Source of the DNA: an uncultured bacterium
Lineage (GTDB): Bacteria > Atribacterota > Atribacteria > Atribacterales > Caldatribacteriaceae
Length of the DNA: 64,000 nucleotides
Assembly: GCA_937922705.1 (NCBI GenBank)
Contig: CALAIW010000009.1
Location: 17,360-81,359 of the forward strand
Direction: 5' to 3'
A model generated the notes under the pieces. That model was not told the origin of the DNA. It saw only the letters and a list, made by a program, of their open reading frames with translations, and made no database searches. Position numbers and translations under genes: made by a program. This document shows positions 25,772 through 35,140 of this stretch, one piece after another. Positions within the stretch are counted from its first letter, which is position 1. Each line of letters begins with the position of its first letter.

Positions 25772-26896
25772 ATGCGCGTTGCAGTTTTAGGATCCACAGG
25801 ATTTCTTGGAGAGCAGATTCTCGAAGTTCTAGCGTACAACCGGGATTTTCATATCGTCCTCCTTGGTGGTTTTAGAAATACATCGAAGCTTCTCAAGCAA
25901 GCAGAAGAATTCCGACCCCTTTACCTATACAGTCCGTATCTTGGAGGGGATACCCCCTTTGTTTCTCTCACTTCGCTACCCGAGCTCGAGAGTGTTCTCC
26001 TTTCAGAGGAAATCGATGGAGTCTTTTTTGCTGCCAGTGGAATTTCCTTCCTTGAAACCTTCTTGAAGCTTCTCGAAGCGGGAAAACCTCTCTGGGTGGG
26101 GAGCAAAGAACTTATCATCCTTGCAGGAGACCTTAAGGGGTCGGGACTCCTTTACAGGTACTCTAACCTCATCCCCCTTGACAGTGAGCACAATGCTTTG
26201 TGGCAAATCCTTAAGGTTTTCCCCTGTCACGAGGTCGAAAAGGTTTACCTAACAGCTTCTGGGGGGCCTTTCTACGAGTGGCAAGGGTCGCTAAGCGATA
26301 TCACTCCAGAGATGGCCTTGGCCCATCCGAACTGGAGAATGGGTGTGAAGATTACGGTAGATTCTGCAAATCTTGTGAACAAGGGTCTTGAAGTTATGGA
26401 GGCTTTTTTCCTTTTTGGTATCCCCCCTGAGAAAATTGACGTTCTTATCCAGCGGGAGAGCATCATTCATGCACTTGTTGAGACCAAAGACGGGTTTGTC
26501 TTTGGTGTACTGGCTCCTCCCGATATGCGTCTTGTAATCCAGAATGCAATTACTTCAGAAAGAAGACCCAATCCATTCCGACGCCTTTGTTTTACAGAAC
26601 TCCAAACGCTTCGTTTTGACTACCCCGTTCCTTCTCGTTTTTCTGGGTTCTATTTGGCGCTCGATGCCCTCCTTAAGGGACGAGGATATCCTACTCTCTT
26701 TTGTGGAGCGGATGAGGCTTGCGTATACCACTTCCTTGCACGGGATATCACTTTTGACGAAATACCCCTCGTTCTTGAGCAGGTTCTTGAGGAAAGCGTT
26801 GTACCTCCGCAGGATATCTCTCAGGTTGAAAACCTCTTTATGCTGGGGTTTACCAGGGCGCAGGAGGTTATTCGACAGAGGAGTGCATTGCGATGA
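25772..26896 (+). CDS. dxr: 1-deoxy-D-xylulose 5-phosphate reductoisomerase
   Basis: Dxr commits carbon to the MEP isoprenoid pathway, using NADPH and a divalent metal. The 374-residue protein has the nucleotide loop GSTGFLGEQ at 7-15, PLDSEHNALWQ with metal ligands, the flexible-loop SGGPFYEW, and DSANLVNKGLEVMEAFFLFG. Several positions are less conserved than usual, for example QRESIIHALVE where most enzymes have H-P-Q-S. All core motifs are present, so it is probably active. It overlaps rseP by ATGA. Confidence 0.94.
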   Translation: MRVAVLGSTGFLGEQILEVLAYNRDFHIVLLGGFRNTSKLLKQAEEFRPLYLYSPYLGGDTPFVSLTSLPELESVLLSEEIDGVFFAASGISFLETFLKLLEAGKPLWVGSKELIILAGDLKGSGLLYRYSNLIPLDSEHNALWQILKVFPCHEVEKVYLTASGGPFYEWQGSLSDITPEMALAHPNWRMGVKITVDSANLVNKGLEVMEAFFLFGIPPEKIDVLIQRESIIHALVETKDGFVFGVLAPPDMRLVIQNAITSERRPNPFRRLCFTELQTLRFDYPVPSRFSGFYLALDALLKGRGYPTLFCGADEACVYHFLARDITFDEIPLVLEQVLEESVVPPQDISQVENLFMLGFTRAQEVIRQRSALR

Positions 26897-27942
26897 TTAC
26901 CATTCTTGCGTTTATCTTTGTTTTGAGTCTTCTTGTTCTTGCCCATGAATTTGGTCACTTTATATTCGCCCGAATTTTTGGAGTACGTGTACTTCATTTC
27001 GCTTTGGGATATGGACCAAAACTCCTTTCATGGATGTGGGCAAAGGTAGAGTTCTCCGTTCGTCTTTTCCCCCTTGGGGGTTATGTTCGCATGGCTGGAA
27101 TGGAAGGGAACCTTATTGAGGGGCATGATGCATCCCCTGTGGCTTTTTCAGAACGTTTTGATGCTAAACCTCTTTGGCAAAGAAGCCTCATTGTTCTTGC
27201 TGGTCCTTTTATGAACCTCGTTCTTTCGGTTGTGTTGCTCTTTCTAGTCTTTAGCCTTATAGGGATTCCTACTGGGAGGATTGCTGTCCTTGATGTTCTG
27301 CCAGGGGGTCCTGCTGAGCGGAGCGGTATTAGGAGAGGAGACGTGCTCCTTGCAGTTGATGGGAAAGAAGTAAAGCGCATTGAGGATATAACTCAGATCA
27401 TCGCTACAAGCCCTGGGAAACCAGTAACCCTTACTCTGGAACGCGAAGAGAAAATTCTTGAAATTACCGTCACGCCTGAGTGGAGTGATACTGAGAAACG
27501 GGCCCTTATTCGAGTGGTTTTTGGAGGAGAAAGTAGAAAGTATAACCCTTTTACTACTTTGGCAAAAAGTGGTGCTACCGTAGCTGAATGGTTCGTACTG
27601 AGTCTTCTTGGTGTACTCTATGCGCTCGTGGGAAAGATTCCCCTTGAAGTCACTGGGCCATTAGGGATTGCTCAAATGGCAGGTCAAGCAGCGGCTTTTG
27701 GTTTTGTGAATCTCCTCGCTTTTGCGGCAGTTATTAGTGTTTTTCTTGCACTCTTCAACCTTTTCCCCGTTCCTGTTCTTGATGGAGGCCATCTTATTCT
27801 TTTTCTGTACGAGAAAATTCGGGGACGGGCTCTCGAAGAGGAAAAGAAGGGAATGATTTACCTCATAGGGATCATCTTCATTTTCCTTTTGTCCATTTTT
27901 GTCACCTACCAGGATGTACTGCGGATTGTGATGGGAAGATGA
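26893..27942 (+). CDS. rseP: Site-2 protease, RseP/RasP family
   Basis: This membrane zinc protease cleaves transmembrane regulators. The 349-residue protein has the zinc motif HEFGH with His18, Glu19 and His22 in the first membrane helix, FPLGGYVRMAGM, a single PDZ domain (about 125-205), and the LFPVPVLDGGH third-ligand motif near the C-terminus followed by a final membrane helix. It is flanked by dxr and ispG, a common bacterial order. Confidence 0.95.
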   Translation: MITILAFIFVLSLLVLAHEFGHFIFARIFGVRVLHFALGYGPKLLSWMWAKVEFSVRLFPLGGYVRMAGMEGNLIEGHDASPVAFSERFDAKPLWQRSLIVLAGPFMNLVLSVVLLFLVFSLIGIPTGRIAVLDVLPGGPAERSGIRRGDVLLAVDGKEVKRIEDITQIIATSPGKPVTLTLEREEKILEITVTPEWSDTEKRALIRVVFGGESRKYNPFTTLAKSGATVAEWFVLSLLGVLYALVGKIPLEVTGPLGIAQMAGQAAAFGFVNLLAFAAVISVFLALFNLFPVPVLDGGHLILFLYEKIRGRALEEEKKGMIYLIGIIFIFLLSIFVTYQDVLRIVMGR

Positions 27943-29018
27943 AGCGACGAAAGACCCAAGAGGTTCCCCTTGGACCACTTATCGTTGGTGGAGAACATCC
28001 TATCTGGGTCGAAGCAATGGGGAGAAAGCACCCTGGGGATTGGAAGGCTTGTCTTGGGGAAATTGACCAGGCTTTTTCTAGAGGGTGTGAAATTTTCCGG
28101 GTTGCCGTTTTCGATGAAGAAGGCATTGCTGGTCTTCGAGAGATTCGGAAAAAGCGGCAGAATCTTCCCCTTGTTGCTGATATTCATTTTACAATGCAGC
28201 TTGCTTTTCAAGCTATTGAGGTGGGAGTGGATGCCATACGGATAAATCCTGGAACGGTTCCTAACCAGCTTGTACTAGAGCGTCTCATTGAGTTTGCTCG
28301 AGATCGAGGAGTTGTTCTCCGTATTGGTGCTAATGCGGGATCTTTGCCTCATGTGTTTCGGGGAAAAGAAAGAAGTCAAGCCCTTTTTGAGAGTATAGCC
28401 GAATGTGTGAATCTTGCCGAGAAAAAGGGAATGAAGTATCTTATTCTCTCTGCGAAGTCTTCGAGCGTTGAGGAAACAGTGACTGTCTATCGGAAACTCC
28501 ATGAAAACTTTTCCTATCCGCTTCATATTGGGTTGACAGAAGCTGGAAGCGGTCTTGAAGGGATTGTGAAATCCTCAGTAGCTCTGGGGATTCTCCTTGA
28601 AGAGGGCATTGGGGACACTCTTCGCGTATCCCTCACTTCGAGGAGTCCTGTTCTTGAGGTTGAGGTCGGATGGGAAATCCTTAAAGCCTTGGGACTGCGG
28701 TCACGAGGCGTGAGGATTGTCTCGTGCCCTACTTGTGCGCGGGTACGAGGGGATGTGGTATCATTTGTTCGGGAGTTTCGCAAGGCTATTGCACCCTTTG
28801 AAAAGGCTTTAGGGCTTACGATTGCTATTATGGGCTGCGAGGTTAACGGTCCTGGGGAAGCTAGGGAGGCTGATTTTGGTCTCGCATTAAGTGGAGGCGG
28901 GAAAGCGGTGCTTTTTGCTCGTGGCGAGGTTGTTGCTGTTGTTTCACAGAAAGAAGGCATAGATAGGCTCGCTTCTCTTGTTCGAGAAAGGGTGAAAGGA
29001 GAGGAGAAGACCACATGA
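27939..29018 (+). CDS. ispG: (E)-4-hydroxy-3-methylbut-2-enyl diphosphate synthase (IspG)
   Basis: IspG performs the penultimate MEP step with a [4Fe-4S] cluster. The 359-residue protein is a short bacterial form with the TIM-barrel opening ([15 protein letters not shown]) and the C-terminal cluster-binding motifs VSCPTCAR and [14 protein letters not shown]. It overlaps rseP and proS by ATGA at both ends. Confidence 0.96.
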   Translation: MKRRKTQEVPLGPLIVGGEHPIWVEAMGRKHPGDWKACLGEIDQAFSRGCEIFRVAVFDEEGIAGLREIRKKRQNLPLVADIHFTMQLAFQAIEVGVDAIRINPGTVPNQLVLERLIEFARDRGVVLRIGANAGSLPHVFRGKERSQALFESIAECVNLAEKKGMKYLILSAKSSSVEETVTVYRKLHENFSYPLHIGLTEAGSGLEGIVKSSVALGILLEEGIGDTLRVSLTSRSPVLEVEVGWEILKALGLRSRGVRIVSCPTCARVRGDVVSFVREFRKAIAPFEKALGLTIAIMGCEVNGPGEAREADFGLALSGGGKAVLFARGEVVAVVSQKEGIDRLASLVRERVKGEEKTT

Positions 29019-30265
29019 GGATGTCGCTTCTTTTTGCGCCAACGCTAAAAGAGGATCCTCAAGAGGCAGAGATTGTCAGCCATCGTCTCATGCTCCGGGC
29101 CGGGTTTATCCGTCAGCTTTCTGCAGGAGTGTATACATTCCTGCCTCTTGGATGGCGAACCATCGAAAAAATTATCCGTATCGTCCGGGAAGAAATGGAT
29201 AGAGCAGGGGGACAGGAAATTTTTATGCCTGCTATGCAGCCTGCAGAACTCTGGAAAGAGACGGGTCGCTGGGATTTATATGGTCCTGAACTCATCCGCT
29301 TTCAGGATCGAAGGGGACGGGATTTTTGTCTTGGTCCTACCCACGAAGAAGTTATCACTGACCTTGCCCGGCGTGAGATTCGCTCCTATCGACAGCTTCC
29401 GCTTCTCCTTTACCAGATTCAAACCAAGTTTCGGGATGAAATTCGACCACGCTTTGGGGTTATGCGAGCAAGAGAATTTCTTATGAAGGACTTGTATAGC
29501 TTTGATCGAGACATGGATGGTCTCCAAGTAAGCTACCAGAAGATGTACGAAGCATACTGTCGGGTTTTTAGTCGCTGCGGTCTTGAGTATATTGCGGTTC
29601 CGGCTGAAAGCGGGGTCATTGGGGGAGACGTTTCGCATGAGTTTCTCATTATTGCGGAATCTGGGGAGGAGAGGGTTTTTGTCTGCTCTCGGTGTGGAGG
29701 TGCAACTACAAGTGAGGTAGCCCGCTGTCCTCGGTGCGGAATACCAATGGAGGAAAAACGGGGTATTGAAGTTGGTCACATCTTCCAGCTGGGAACAAAG
29801 TACAGCGAACCTATGAAGGCGTACTTTGTTGATCGGGATGGGAAAGAAAAGCCTCTGATCATGGGTTGTTATGGTATAGGTATTGGGCGTACGATGGCAG
29901 CAGCAATTGAAGCAAACCATGATGAGAGAGGAATTTGCTGGCCTTTTTCTCTTGCGCCTTACGAGGTTGTGGTGATACCGGTTAACATAAAGAAGGAGAG
30001 ACACCGCGAAGAAGCTTGGAGCGTCTATGAGGAACTTTCTCAAGCTGGTTTTGAGGTTATTCTTGATGACCGGGAGGAAAGCGCAGGATATAAATTCACC
30101 GAGGCGGACCTTATTGGGTTCCCGATACATATTATTATAGGAGAGAAAATTGAGCGCAGCGGCATGCTGGAAATAAAGCTTCGCAGAAGCAATGAGCGCA
30201 TTGAAGTACGAAGAGCTGAAGTGCGTGAGTTTTTGGAGAGGATTCGAAAGGAGCTTGTGAAATAG
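29015..30265 (+). CDS. proS: Prolyl-tRNA synthetase, compact form without an editing insert
   Basis: ProS charges tRNA-Pro. The class II motifs are present: [46 protein letters not shown] with motif 2, and the motif 3 stretch [13 protein letters not shown]. Bacterial-type enzymes with this core are about 570 residues and carry an editing (INS) domain between motifs 2 and 3. This one has only 416 residues. In that position it has a short segment with Cys224, Cys227, Cys238 and Cys241, which looks like a zinc ribbon. Post-transfer editing of Ala-tRNA-Pro would have to be done elsewhere. Confidence 0.95.
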   Translation: MRMSLLFAPTLKEDPQEAEIVSHRLMLRAGFIRQLSAGVYTFLPLGWRTIEKIIRIVREEMDRAGGQEIFMPAMQPAELWKETGRWDLYGPELIRFQDRRGRDFCLGPTHEEVITDLARREIRSYRQLPLLLYQIQTKFRDEIRPRFGVMRAREFLMKDLYSFDRDMDGLQVSYQKMYEAYCRVFSRCGLEYIAVPAESGVIGGDVSHEFLIIAESGEERVFVCSRCGGATTSEVARCPRCGIPMEEKRGIEVGHIFQLGTKYSEPMKAYFVDRDGKEKPLIMGCYGIGIGRTMAAAIEANHDERGICWPFSLAPYEVVVIPVNIKKERHREEAWSVYEELSQAGFEVILDDREESAGYKFTEADLIGFPIHIIIGEKIERSGMLEIKLRRSNERIEVRRAEVREFLERIRKELVK

Positions 30266-30268
30266 GCA

Positions 30269-30925
30269 ATGGTGGAGAAGAGAACGACGGCCATTATTGC
30301 TGCGTACAACGAAGAGAAGACCATTGGCCCGATTCTTGATGTTCTTCAGAGAAGCCCGGTTATAGACCAGATTGTAGTGGTCAGTGACGGATCGACAGAC
30401 CGTACTGTAGAGATTGCAAAGAGCAAAGGGGCTGAGGTTGTCGAGCTTTTACATAATGTTGGAAAGGGTGGAGCACTCTATAGAGGCCTTGAGTATATCC
30501 GGAGCGATGTCGTTTTACTTCTTGATGCTGATCTCATTGGACTCAACGAAGGACACATCGAGGCCCTGGTAGACCCAGTTCTTTCGGGAGAAGCAGATGT
30601 AGCTATTGGTGTTTTCGAGGAAGGAAGACTAACAACGGACCTTGCCCAGAAGATTGCTCCCTTCCTTTCTGGGCAGAGGGCAATTCGTGCGGATATTCTC
30701 CAGAATATTCCTGACATGGAAGTGGCTCGCTACGGGGTTGAAGTAGCCATTAATCGATATGTACGAAAGAATGGAGTTCGGGTAAAGCTTGTGAAACTTC
30801 CAGGACTCACGCATGTGATGAAGGAAGAGAAACTTGGCCTTGTGCGAGGTTTTCGGGAGAGGATGAAGATGTACTGGGAAATTTTTAAAAACATGTACCG
30901 GAGGGTGGATAAAAACGGGCAATGA
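30269..30925 (+). CDS. Family 2 glycosyltransferase
   Basis: The 218-residue protein is a GT-A fold transferase. The N-terminal AIIAAYNEEKTIG, then VVVSDGSTDRT, and LLLDADLIG with a DxD-like site are standard for family 2. A late basic amphipathic region (RGFRERMKMYWEIFKNMYRR) suggests membrane association. The acceptor is unknown; glucosyl-3-phosphoglycerate synthase-like or dolichyl-phosphate-mannose-synthase-like activities are possible. It lies three bases after proS and overlaps hflX. Confidence 0.85.
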   Translation: MVEKRTTAIIAAYNEEKTIGPILDVLQRSPVIDQIVVVSDGSTDRTVEIAKSKGAEVVELLHNVGKGGALYRGLEYIRSDVVLLLDADLIGLNEGHIEALVDPVLSGEADVAIGVFEEGRLTTDLAQKIAPFLSGQRAIRADILQNIPDMEVARYGVEVAINRYVRKNGVRVKLVKLPGLTHVMKEEKLGLVRGFRERMKMYWEIFKNMYRRVDKNGQ

Positions 30926-32166
30926 GTGGTGGGCTTCTTCTTTTTGTTGAGCAACCCTCGGTGTCAGAGTCCCAGGAAATCCTTCTTCGTGAGATGCTGG
31001 AGATTGCCCGGAGCGCAGGCCGCTCAATCACCTGTGTTATGTCTTGTAAGGTTCGGCATCCTTTCTCTCGATACTACTTTGGGAAGGGAAAGGTTGCAGA
31101 AGTTGGTACCGTTGTTGCTGAACGTTCCTTAGACTTTGTTCTAACAAATGTGGAAATTACTCCATCGCAGCAGCGAAATCTTGAAGAGGCCTGGAACGTT
31201 CCGGTCTACACAAAATATGCAGTCATCCACGAAATTTTTGCGCGGCGGGCAAGAACGGCTCAAGGAAAGATTAAAGTTGAACTCGCTCGTCTTCGATATG
31301 AATTGAGTCGCCTTACTGGTAAAGGAGTGGAACTCTCCCGCACAGGCGGTGGTATCGGTACAAGAGGACCTGGTGAGCAGAAAATTGAAGTGGAGCGAAG
31401 GAAGATAAAGAATCGGATTGCCTTTCTTACAAAGGAGTTACAGCGTGTTGAGAAGCAGAATGAAGTGCGAAAAGCTTTTCGGAAAAAGTCAGGAGTGTTG
31501 GAGATTGCCATTGTCGGGTATACAAATGCAGGAAAGTCAACCCTTCTTAATGCCCTCACCAAAGCAGACGTATATGCGGCAGATCAAATGTTTGCAACTC
31601 TGGATCCTATTGCTCGGAAGCTATTTATTCCTAGTGTGGGAGAGGTAGTGTTCGTAGATACTGTTGGGTTTATTCGGGAGATGCCTGAAACTATTAAAGA
31701 TGCTTTTCGGAGTACCCTTGAGGAAATTAGGGATGCCGATCTCATTCTTGAGGTTATAGATGTTTCTGATCCCGATTACAGTAACCACTTTCGGGTAGTC
31801 ACTGAAACCCTCAATGAGATTGGTGTGGGGAACTGCCCTCGAATACTCGTTCTGAACAAAATTGACCTCCTTGAGGAACCTCCTTTCCTTGACCACAATA
31901 TGCGGGCCCAGCCACATGTTTTCATTTCAGCGTATAGGAAGATCGGCCTTGAAAATCTTCTGAAAGAAATTGCTCGCGTTCTGCAACCAGCGCTTGCTAC
32001 AGTTCGTCTTGAGGTTCCTCCTGAAAGGCTCGCGCTTGTGCAGCAAAAAATCTATTCCCATGGGTATATTAGGAGTTGTGAAGCCCTTGAAGACGGGACT
32101 TTCGTTCTTGATTGTATTGTGCAGCGTGACTCTATAGCAAAGCTTTACGCGCTTCTGGCTTCCTAG
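30922..32166 (+). CDS. hflX: Ribosome-associated GTPase HflX
   Basis: HflX binds the large subunit and can split stalled ribosomes after stress. The 414-residue protein has the N-terminal HflX domain with YYFGKGKV and SRTGGGIGTRGPGE, a helical linker, and the G domain with GYTNAGKST, DTVGFI and NKIDLL, plus a small C-terminal domain. It is the last gene of the rpsB cluster, and only 32 bases separate it from a converging gene. Confidence 0.95.
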   Translation: MSGGLLLFVEQPSVSESQEILLREMLEIARSAGRSITCVMSCKVRHPFSRYYFGKGKVAEVGTVVAERSLDFVLTNVEITPSQQRNLEEAWNVPVYTKYAVIHEIFARRARTAQGKIKVELARLRYELSRLTGKGVELSRTGGGIGTRGPGEQKIEVERRKIKNRIAFLTKELQRVEKQNEVRKAFRKKSGVLEIAIVGYTNAGKSTLLNALTKADVYAADQMFATLDPIARKLFIPSVGEVVFVDTVGFIREMPETIKDAFRSTLEEIRDADLILEVIDVSDPDYSNHFRVVTETLNEIGVGNCPRILVLNKIDLLEEPPFLDHNMRAQPHVFISAYRKIGLENLLKEIARVLQPALATVRLEVPPERLALVQQKIYSHGYIRSCEALEDGTFVLDCIVQRDSIAKLYALLAS

Positions 32167-32198
32167 TCCTTACTTCCCATAATGTATATTATGTTAAA

Positions 32199-32480
32199 TC
32201 ACTCTTGAGCGAGTTGGCGCATTTTTTCCACAAAGTTCAGCTGAAGATTTGAAAGATGGAACTCAAGCTCTCTCATCTCATCCCTATCAAGATCCTTTTT
32301 TAAAGCTTCAAGGATTATGGAAAAAAGATCAATTGCCTTTCGTGCTTCTTCAAGGTCCACAAGAATTTGCCCATTCTCAGGATGGGCCATAAGTCCAAGG
32401 TATTGCCAGGCTTTAGCCGAAAGAAGATTTAAAAAGTAATACCCCAAGTCCTTAATCTTTCCAGGTTGCTTCTCTTCCAT
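32199..32480 (-). CDS. DUF1844 family protein
   Basis: The 93-residue protein fits the DUF1844 pattern: an N-terminal YYFLNLLSAKAWQYLGL, a short linker, DLEEARKAIDLFSIILEAL, and a C-terminal helix with FHLSNLQLNFVEKM. Its function is unknown. The ATG at 32480 has GAGGAGGG upstream; a longer TTG form would overlap that site. It overlaps miaA by 29 bases and is the last gene of the minus-strand array. Confidence 0.75.
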   Translation of the reverse strand: MEEKQPGKIKDLGYYFLNLLSAKAWQYLGLMAHPENGQILVDLEEARKAIDLFSIILEALKKDLDRDEMRELEFHLSNLQLNFVEKMRQLAQE

Positions 32481-33420
32481 CTTTGTGTCCCTCCTCAAGG
32501 TAACGCATTACAAAGTTGGAGATACGTTCGGCAAGTTTTCTAAAGTTCCCCCCTTCTGAGGAGAACCAAGTAATAGGCATCTTACGGAACCAGTTCATCT
32601 GTCTTTTAACAAAGACCATTGTTCCCCGAAAGATTGCTTCTTTTGCCTCAGCAAGCGAACATTTTCCCTCAAGAAAAGCCACAATTGGGCGATACGTAAA
32701 ATTTTCAAGGGCTGGAAGAGGAAGACGATATCCCAGATCCAAAAGATGCGCTACTTCTTCCACGATACCTTTGCAGAACATGTCTTCTACTCGCTCCCTT
32801 ATACGTCGCTGAAGATCTTCTTTCTCCCAGGAGATTCCCACAAGAAGGTACTGAAATTCTTGAGGTGTTCTGTGGTGCACTTTTCTCTCAGAGGGGATTC
32901 GACCAGTAAGAAAGAATATTTCCAAAGCCCTAATGAGTCTTTTCCGGTCACCTTTGCCGATCTTTGCCGCTCTGTTTGGATCAATGTCTACAAGGAGAGC
33001 AAAGAGTTGTTCGTTCTTCATTCGTTCAAGAACACGTCGAAGACCTTCATTTCGAGGTACCCCCCAAGCAGGAATACCGTGGAAGAGCACATCGAAATAG
33101 AATCCGGTTCCGCCTACAACTATTGGAAAAGAACCCCGAATGCCCATTTCGTAGAAAAGACGAAGAGCTTCCTTCCGAAAGTCATAAGCACTCCACCGCT
33201 CTCTTGGGTCAAGAAAGTCAACAAGGTGGTGGGGGATGTGTTTCCGCACTTCCTCAGGCGGCTTGGCAGTTCCGACATTAAGGTACTTGTACACTGCCAA
33301 AGAATCTGCAGAGATAATTTCTACTTTTGGTAAACGCTCAGCAAGTTCGAGAGATACCGCTGTTTTTCCACTAGCTGTAGGACCAATGATACAGAGGACA
33401 GGGCTACCACTCTTCAACAT
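32452..33420 (-). CDS. miaA: tRNA dimethylallyltransferase
   Basis: MiaA puts a dimethylallyl group on A37 of tRNAs that read U-starting codons. The 322-residue protein has the P-loop GPTASGKTA near residue 13, DSLAVYKYLNVGTAKP for substrate binding, VVGGTGFYFD and the KRLIRALEI motif. It uses DMAPP, which the MEP genes on the other strand supply. It overlaps the end of miaB by 17 bases, so the two successive A37-modifying enzymes are coupled. Confidence 0.95.
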   Translation of the reverse strand: MLKSGSPVLCIIGPTASGKTAVSLELAERLPKVEIISADSLAVYKYLNVGTAKPPEEVRKHIPHHLVDFLDPRERWSAYDFRKEALRLFYEMGIRGSFPIVVGGTGFYFDVLFHGIPAWGVPRNEGLRRVLERMKNEQLFALLVDIDPNRAAKIGKGDRKRLIRALEIFFLTGRIPSERKVHHRTPQEFQYLLVGISWEKEDLQRRIRERVEDMFCKGIVEEVAHLLDLGYRLPLPALENFTYRPIVAFLEGKCSLAEAKEAIFRGTMVFVKRQMNWFRKMPITWFSSEGGNFRKLAERISNFVMRYLEEGHKDGREATWKD

Positions 33421-34732
33421 TCCCTATAAGCTTTCCCCCAGAATCCCTGGTAAGGCACACGGTGAGGAACTCTCCCAAATAGGACTTACCTTTTGTGGGT
33501 ATAGTAACTCCAAGATTTTCTCTTGTTCGTCCAAAAAGTAAGCCCTTTTTTTCTTCCACAACAAGTACTTCTACTTTTCTTCCTTCGTGGACAAGAAGGC
33601 GCTTGGAATATGCTTCCTTAAGGACCTTTGTGAGTGCTTCGAGGCGCTCTTTCTTAACCTCCTGAGGAACGTCATCTTCAAGCTCTGCCGCTTTCGTGCG
33701 GGGACGTGGAGAATACGCATATGTGTAAGCAATCTCAAACTGGGCTTTCTCAACTACTTCGAGAGTATCCGCAAAGTCCGCATCGGTCTCGGTTGGAAAA
33801 CCTACAATAATGTCTGTCCCGATGACGGCCTCGGGAATACTTTCGCGAATATATGAAACTATGTCGAGGTACTGCTCCTTGGTATATCCTCGGTTCATAA
33901 GCTGGAGAATTCTGTTTGAACCTGCCTGAAGGGGAAGATGAAAGTATGGACAGAGGATGTGGCTTTCCCGTATGATTTCCACAATTCCTCGGCGCATATC
34001 TCTCGGATGAGAGGTAATAAAGCGAATCCAGATTTTCTCTCTTCCGAAGCGCTTTTCAATGCTCTCAAGGAGTTCTTCAAAGGCGTATGGGGTTCCAAAG
34101 TCTTTCCCGTAGGTGTTTACGTTTTGCCCAAGAAGTGTTACTTCACGAAATCCTTCTTCAAGGAGGTTGGTGAGCTCTTTAAGGACAAGCTCTTTAGGTT
34201 TACTCCTTTGGGGTCCTGTCGTATATGGAACGACACAGTAGCTGCAGAAATTGTCGCATCCAAAAGCAATAGGAAGGTATGCAGAGATCCTGCCTTCTCG
34301 CTCATACCCTTCCTCAAGAAAAAGAGGAGAGGGTGGAGAGAAAGAGATCCTGCGTTCACCACTGGCAATGGTCTCCTGCACAAAACGGGGAATAACATTA
34401 AAGTCGTGAGTTCCTACAAGAACATTCACGTAAGGGATGCGCTCAAGGAGCTTCTCCCGCAAAAGCTCACTCATGCATCCACAAAGGACGACAACTGGCG
34501 GTTTTCCTCGCTTTGTGCGAGCAGCATGGTACAGATACGAAATCACCCCAAGAGCCCTTGCTACCGCATGCTCTCGAACTGCGCAGGTGTTAAAGACAAG
34601 AATATCCGCTTCCTCTTCCTTTTGAGCTCGAGAGAAGCCCTCTCTCAGGAAGAGGTGAAGAAGATGCTCCGAGCGGCTTTTGTTCATCTGGCACCCGAAA
34701 GTTACCAGAGCAACGGAAAGTTTCTTCTCCAT
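33404..34732 (-). CDS. miaB: tRNA-2-methylthio-N6-dimethylallyladenosine synthase
   Basis: MiaB is a radical SAM methylthiotransferase that follows MiaA at A37. The 442-residue protein has three domains: UPF0004 with TFGCQMN, FNTCAVREHA and LCGCMSE cysteines for the auxiliary cluster; the radical SAM core with FGCDNFCSYC; and a C-terminal TRAM domain ending before the stop. ATG 34732 gives the normal N-terminus, but no Shine-Dalgarno is visible; a TTG at 34750 would add six residues. The leader is T-rich. Confidence 0.93.
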   Translation of the reverse strand: MEKKLSVALVTFGCQMNKSRSEHLLHLFLREGFSRAQKEEEADILVFNTCAVREHAVARALGVISYLYHAARTKRGKPPVVVLCGCMSELLREKLLERIPYVNVLVGTHDFNVIPRFVQETIASGERRISFSPPSPLFLEEGYEREGRISAYLPIAFGCDNFCSYCVVPYTTGPQRSKPKELVLKELTNLLEEGFREVTLLGQNVNTYGKDFGTPYAFEELLESIEKRFGREKIWIRFITSHPRDMRRGIVEIIRESHILCPYFHLPLQAGSNRILQLMNRGYTKEQYLDIVSYIRESIPEAVIGTDIIVGFPTETDADFADTLEVVEKAQFEIAYTYAYSPRPRTKAAELEDDVPQEVKKERLEALTKVLKEAYSKRLLVHEGRKVEVLVVEEKKGLLFGRTRENLGVTIPTKGKSYLGEFLTVCLTRDSGGKLIGNVEEW

Positions 34733-34793
34733 ATCCACAGAAAAAAACAAAAAACCAGATACCCCTTATTCCGGCCCCAATCTTTGGAGAAAG

Positions 34794-34828
34794 AGAAAGC
34801 CTGTTCCTTTGAAAGGAACAGGCTTTCT
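34794..34828 (-). terminator. Strong hairpin downstream of spoVS
   Basis: A 16-base-pair perfect stem with a three-base loop lies just after the spoVS stop codon. The sequence following it on the minus strand is pyrimidine-rich but has no long uninterrupted T tract. It should separate the rpsO-to-spoVS transcripts from miaB, or partly attenuate read-through. Confidence 0.75.
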
Positions 34829-34834
34829 GTCTCC

Positions 34835-35101
34835 TTAATCATTTCGGGGCTTTACGATAAGCTTGATAGCGGTGCGCTCCTCTCCATCAATAGTGACATC
34901 CGTAAAGGCAGGAATGCATACAAGGTCAATTCCACTTGGAGCGACGTATCCTCGTGCAATAGCGATGGCTTTAATTGCTTGGTTTACAGCTCCTGCTCCA
35001 ATAGCTTGTATCTCGGCTATTCCTTTCTCCCGAATTGCACCTGCTAAGGCACCAGCAACAGCGTTAGGATTTGACTTTGAGGAAACCTTAAGAACGTCCA
35101 T
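34835..35101 (-). CDS. spoVS: Stage V sporulation protein S (SpoVS) family
   Basis: SpoVS is a small Alba-like protein found widely, including in non-sporulating bacteria. The 88-residue protein begins MDVLKVSSKSNPNAVAGALA and contains GAGAVNQAIKAIAIARGYVAPSGIDL in two parts, with the typical IPAFTDVTIDGEERTAI ending. ATG 35101 follows a GGGGGAG. It follows ymdB in a block with rny, which suits a nucleic-acid-related role, though its biochemical function is not known. Confidence 0.93.
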   Translation of the reverse strand: MDVLKVSSKSNPNAVAGALAGAIREKGIAEIQAIGAGAVNQAIKAIAIARGYVAPSGIDLVCIPAFTDVTIDGEERTAIKLIVKPRND

Positions 35102-35140
35102 GTCAACTCCCCCTTTCACTCGCCATTCTTCATCTTGTAC

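Noticed and set aside
29276-30130. A 284-codon minus-strand frame opposite proS
   Set aside because: It is a shadow of the conserved synthetase frame.
32178-32193. AT-rich near-palindrome between hflX and the DUF1844 gene
   Set aside because: The stem is six A/T-rich pairs, too weak to call a terminator, although the converging genes would need one.
33938-35047. A 369-codon plus-strand open frame opposite miaB and spoVS
   Set aside because: It is antisense to conserved genes and crosses the strong terminator hairpin; its sequence has no family features.
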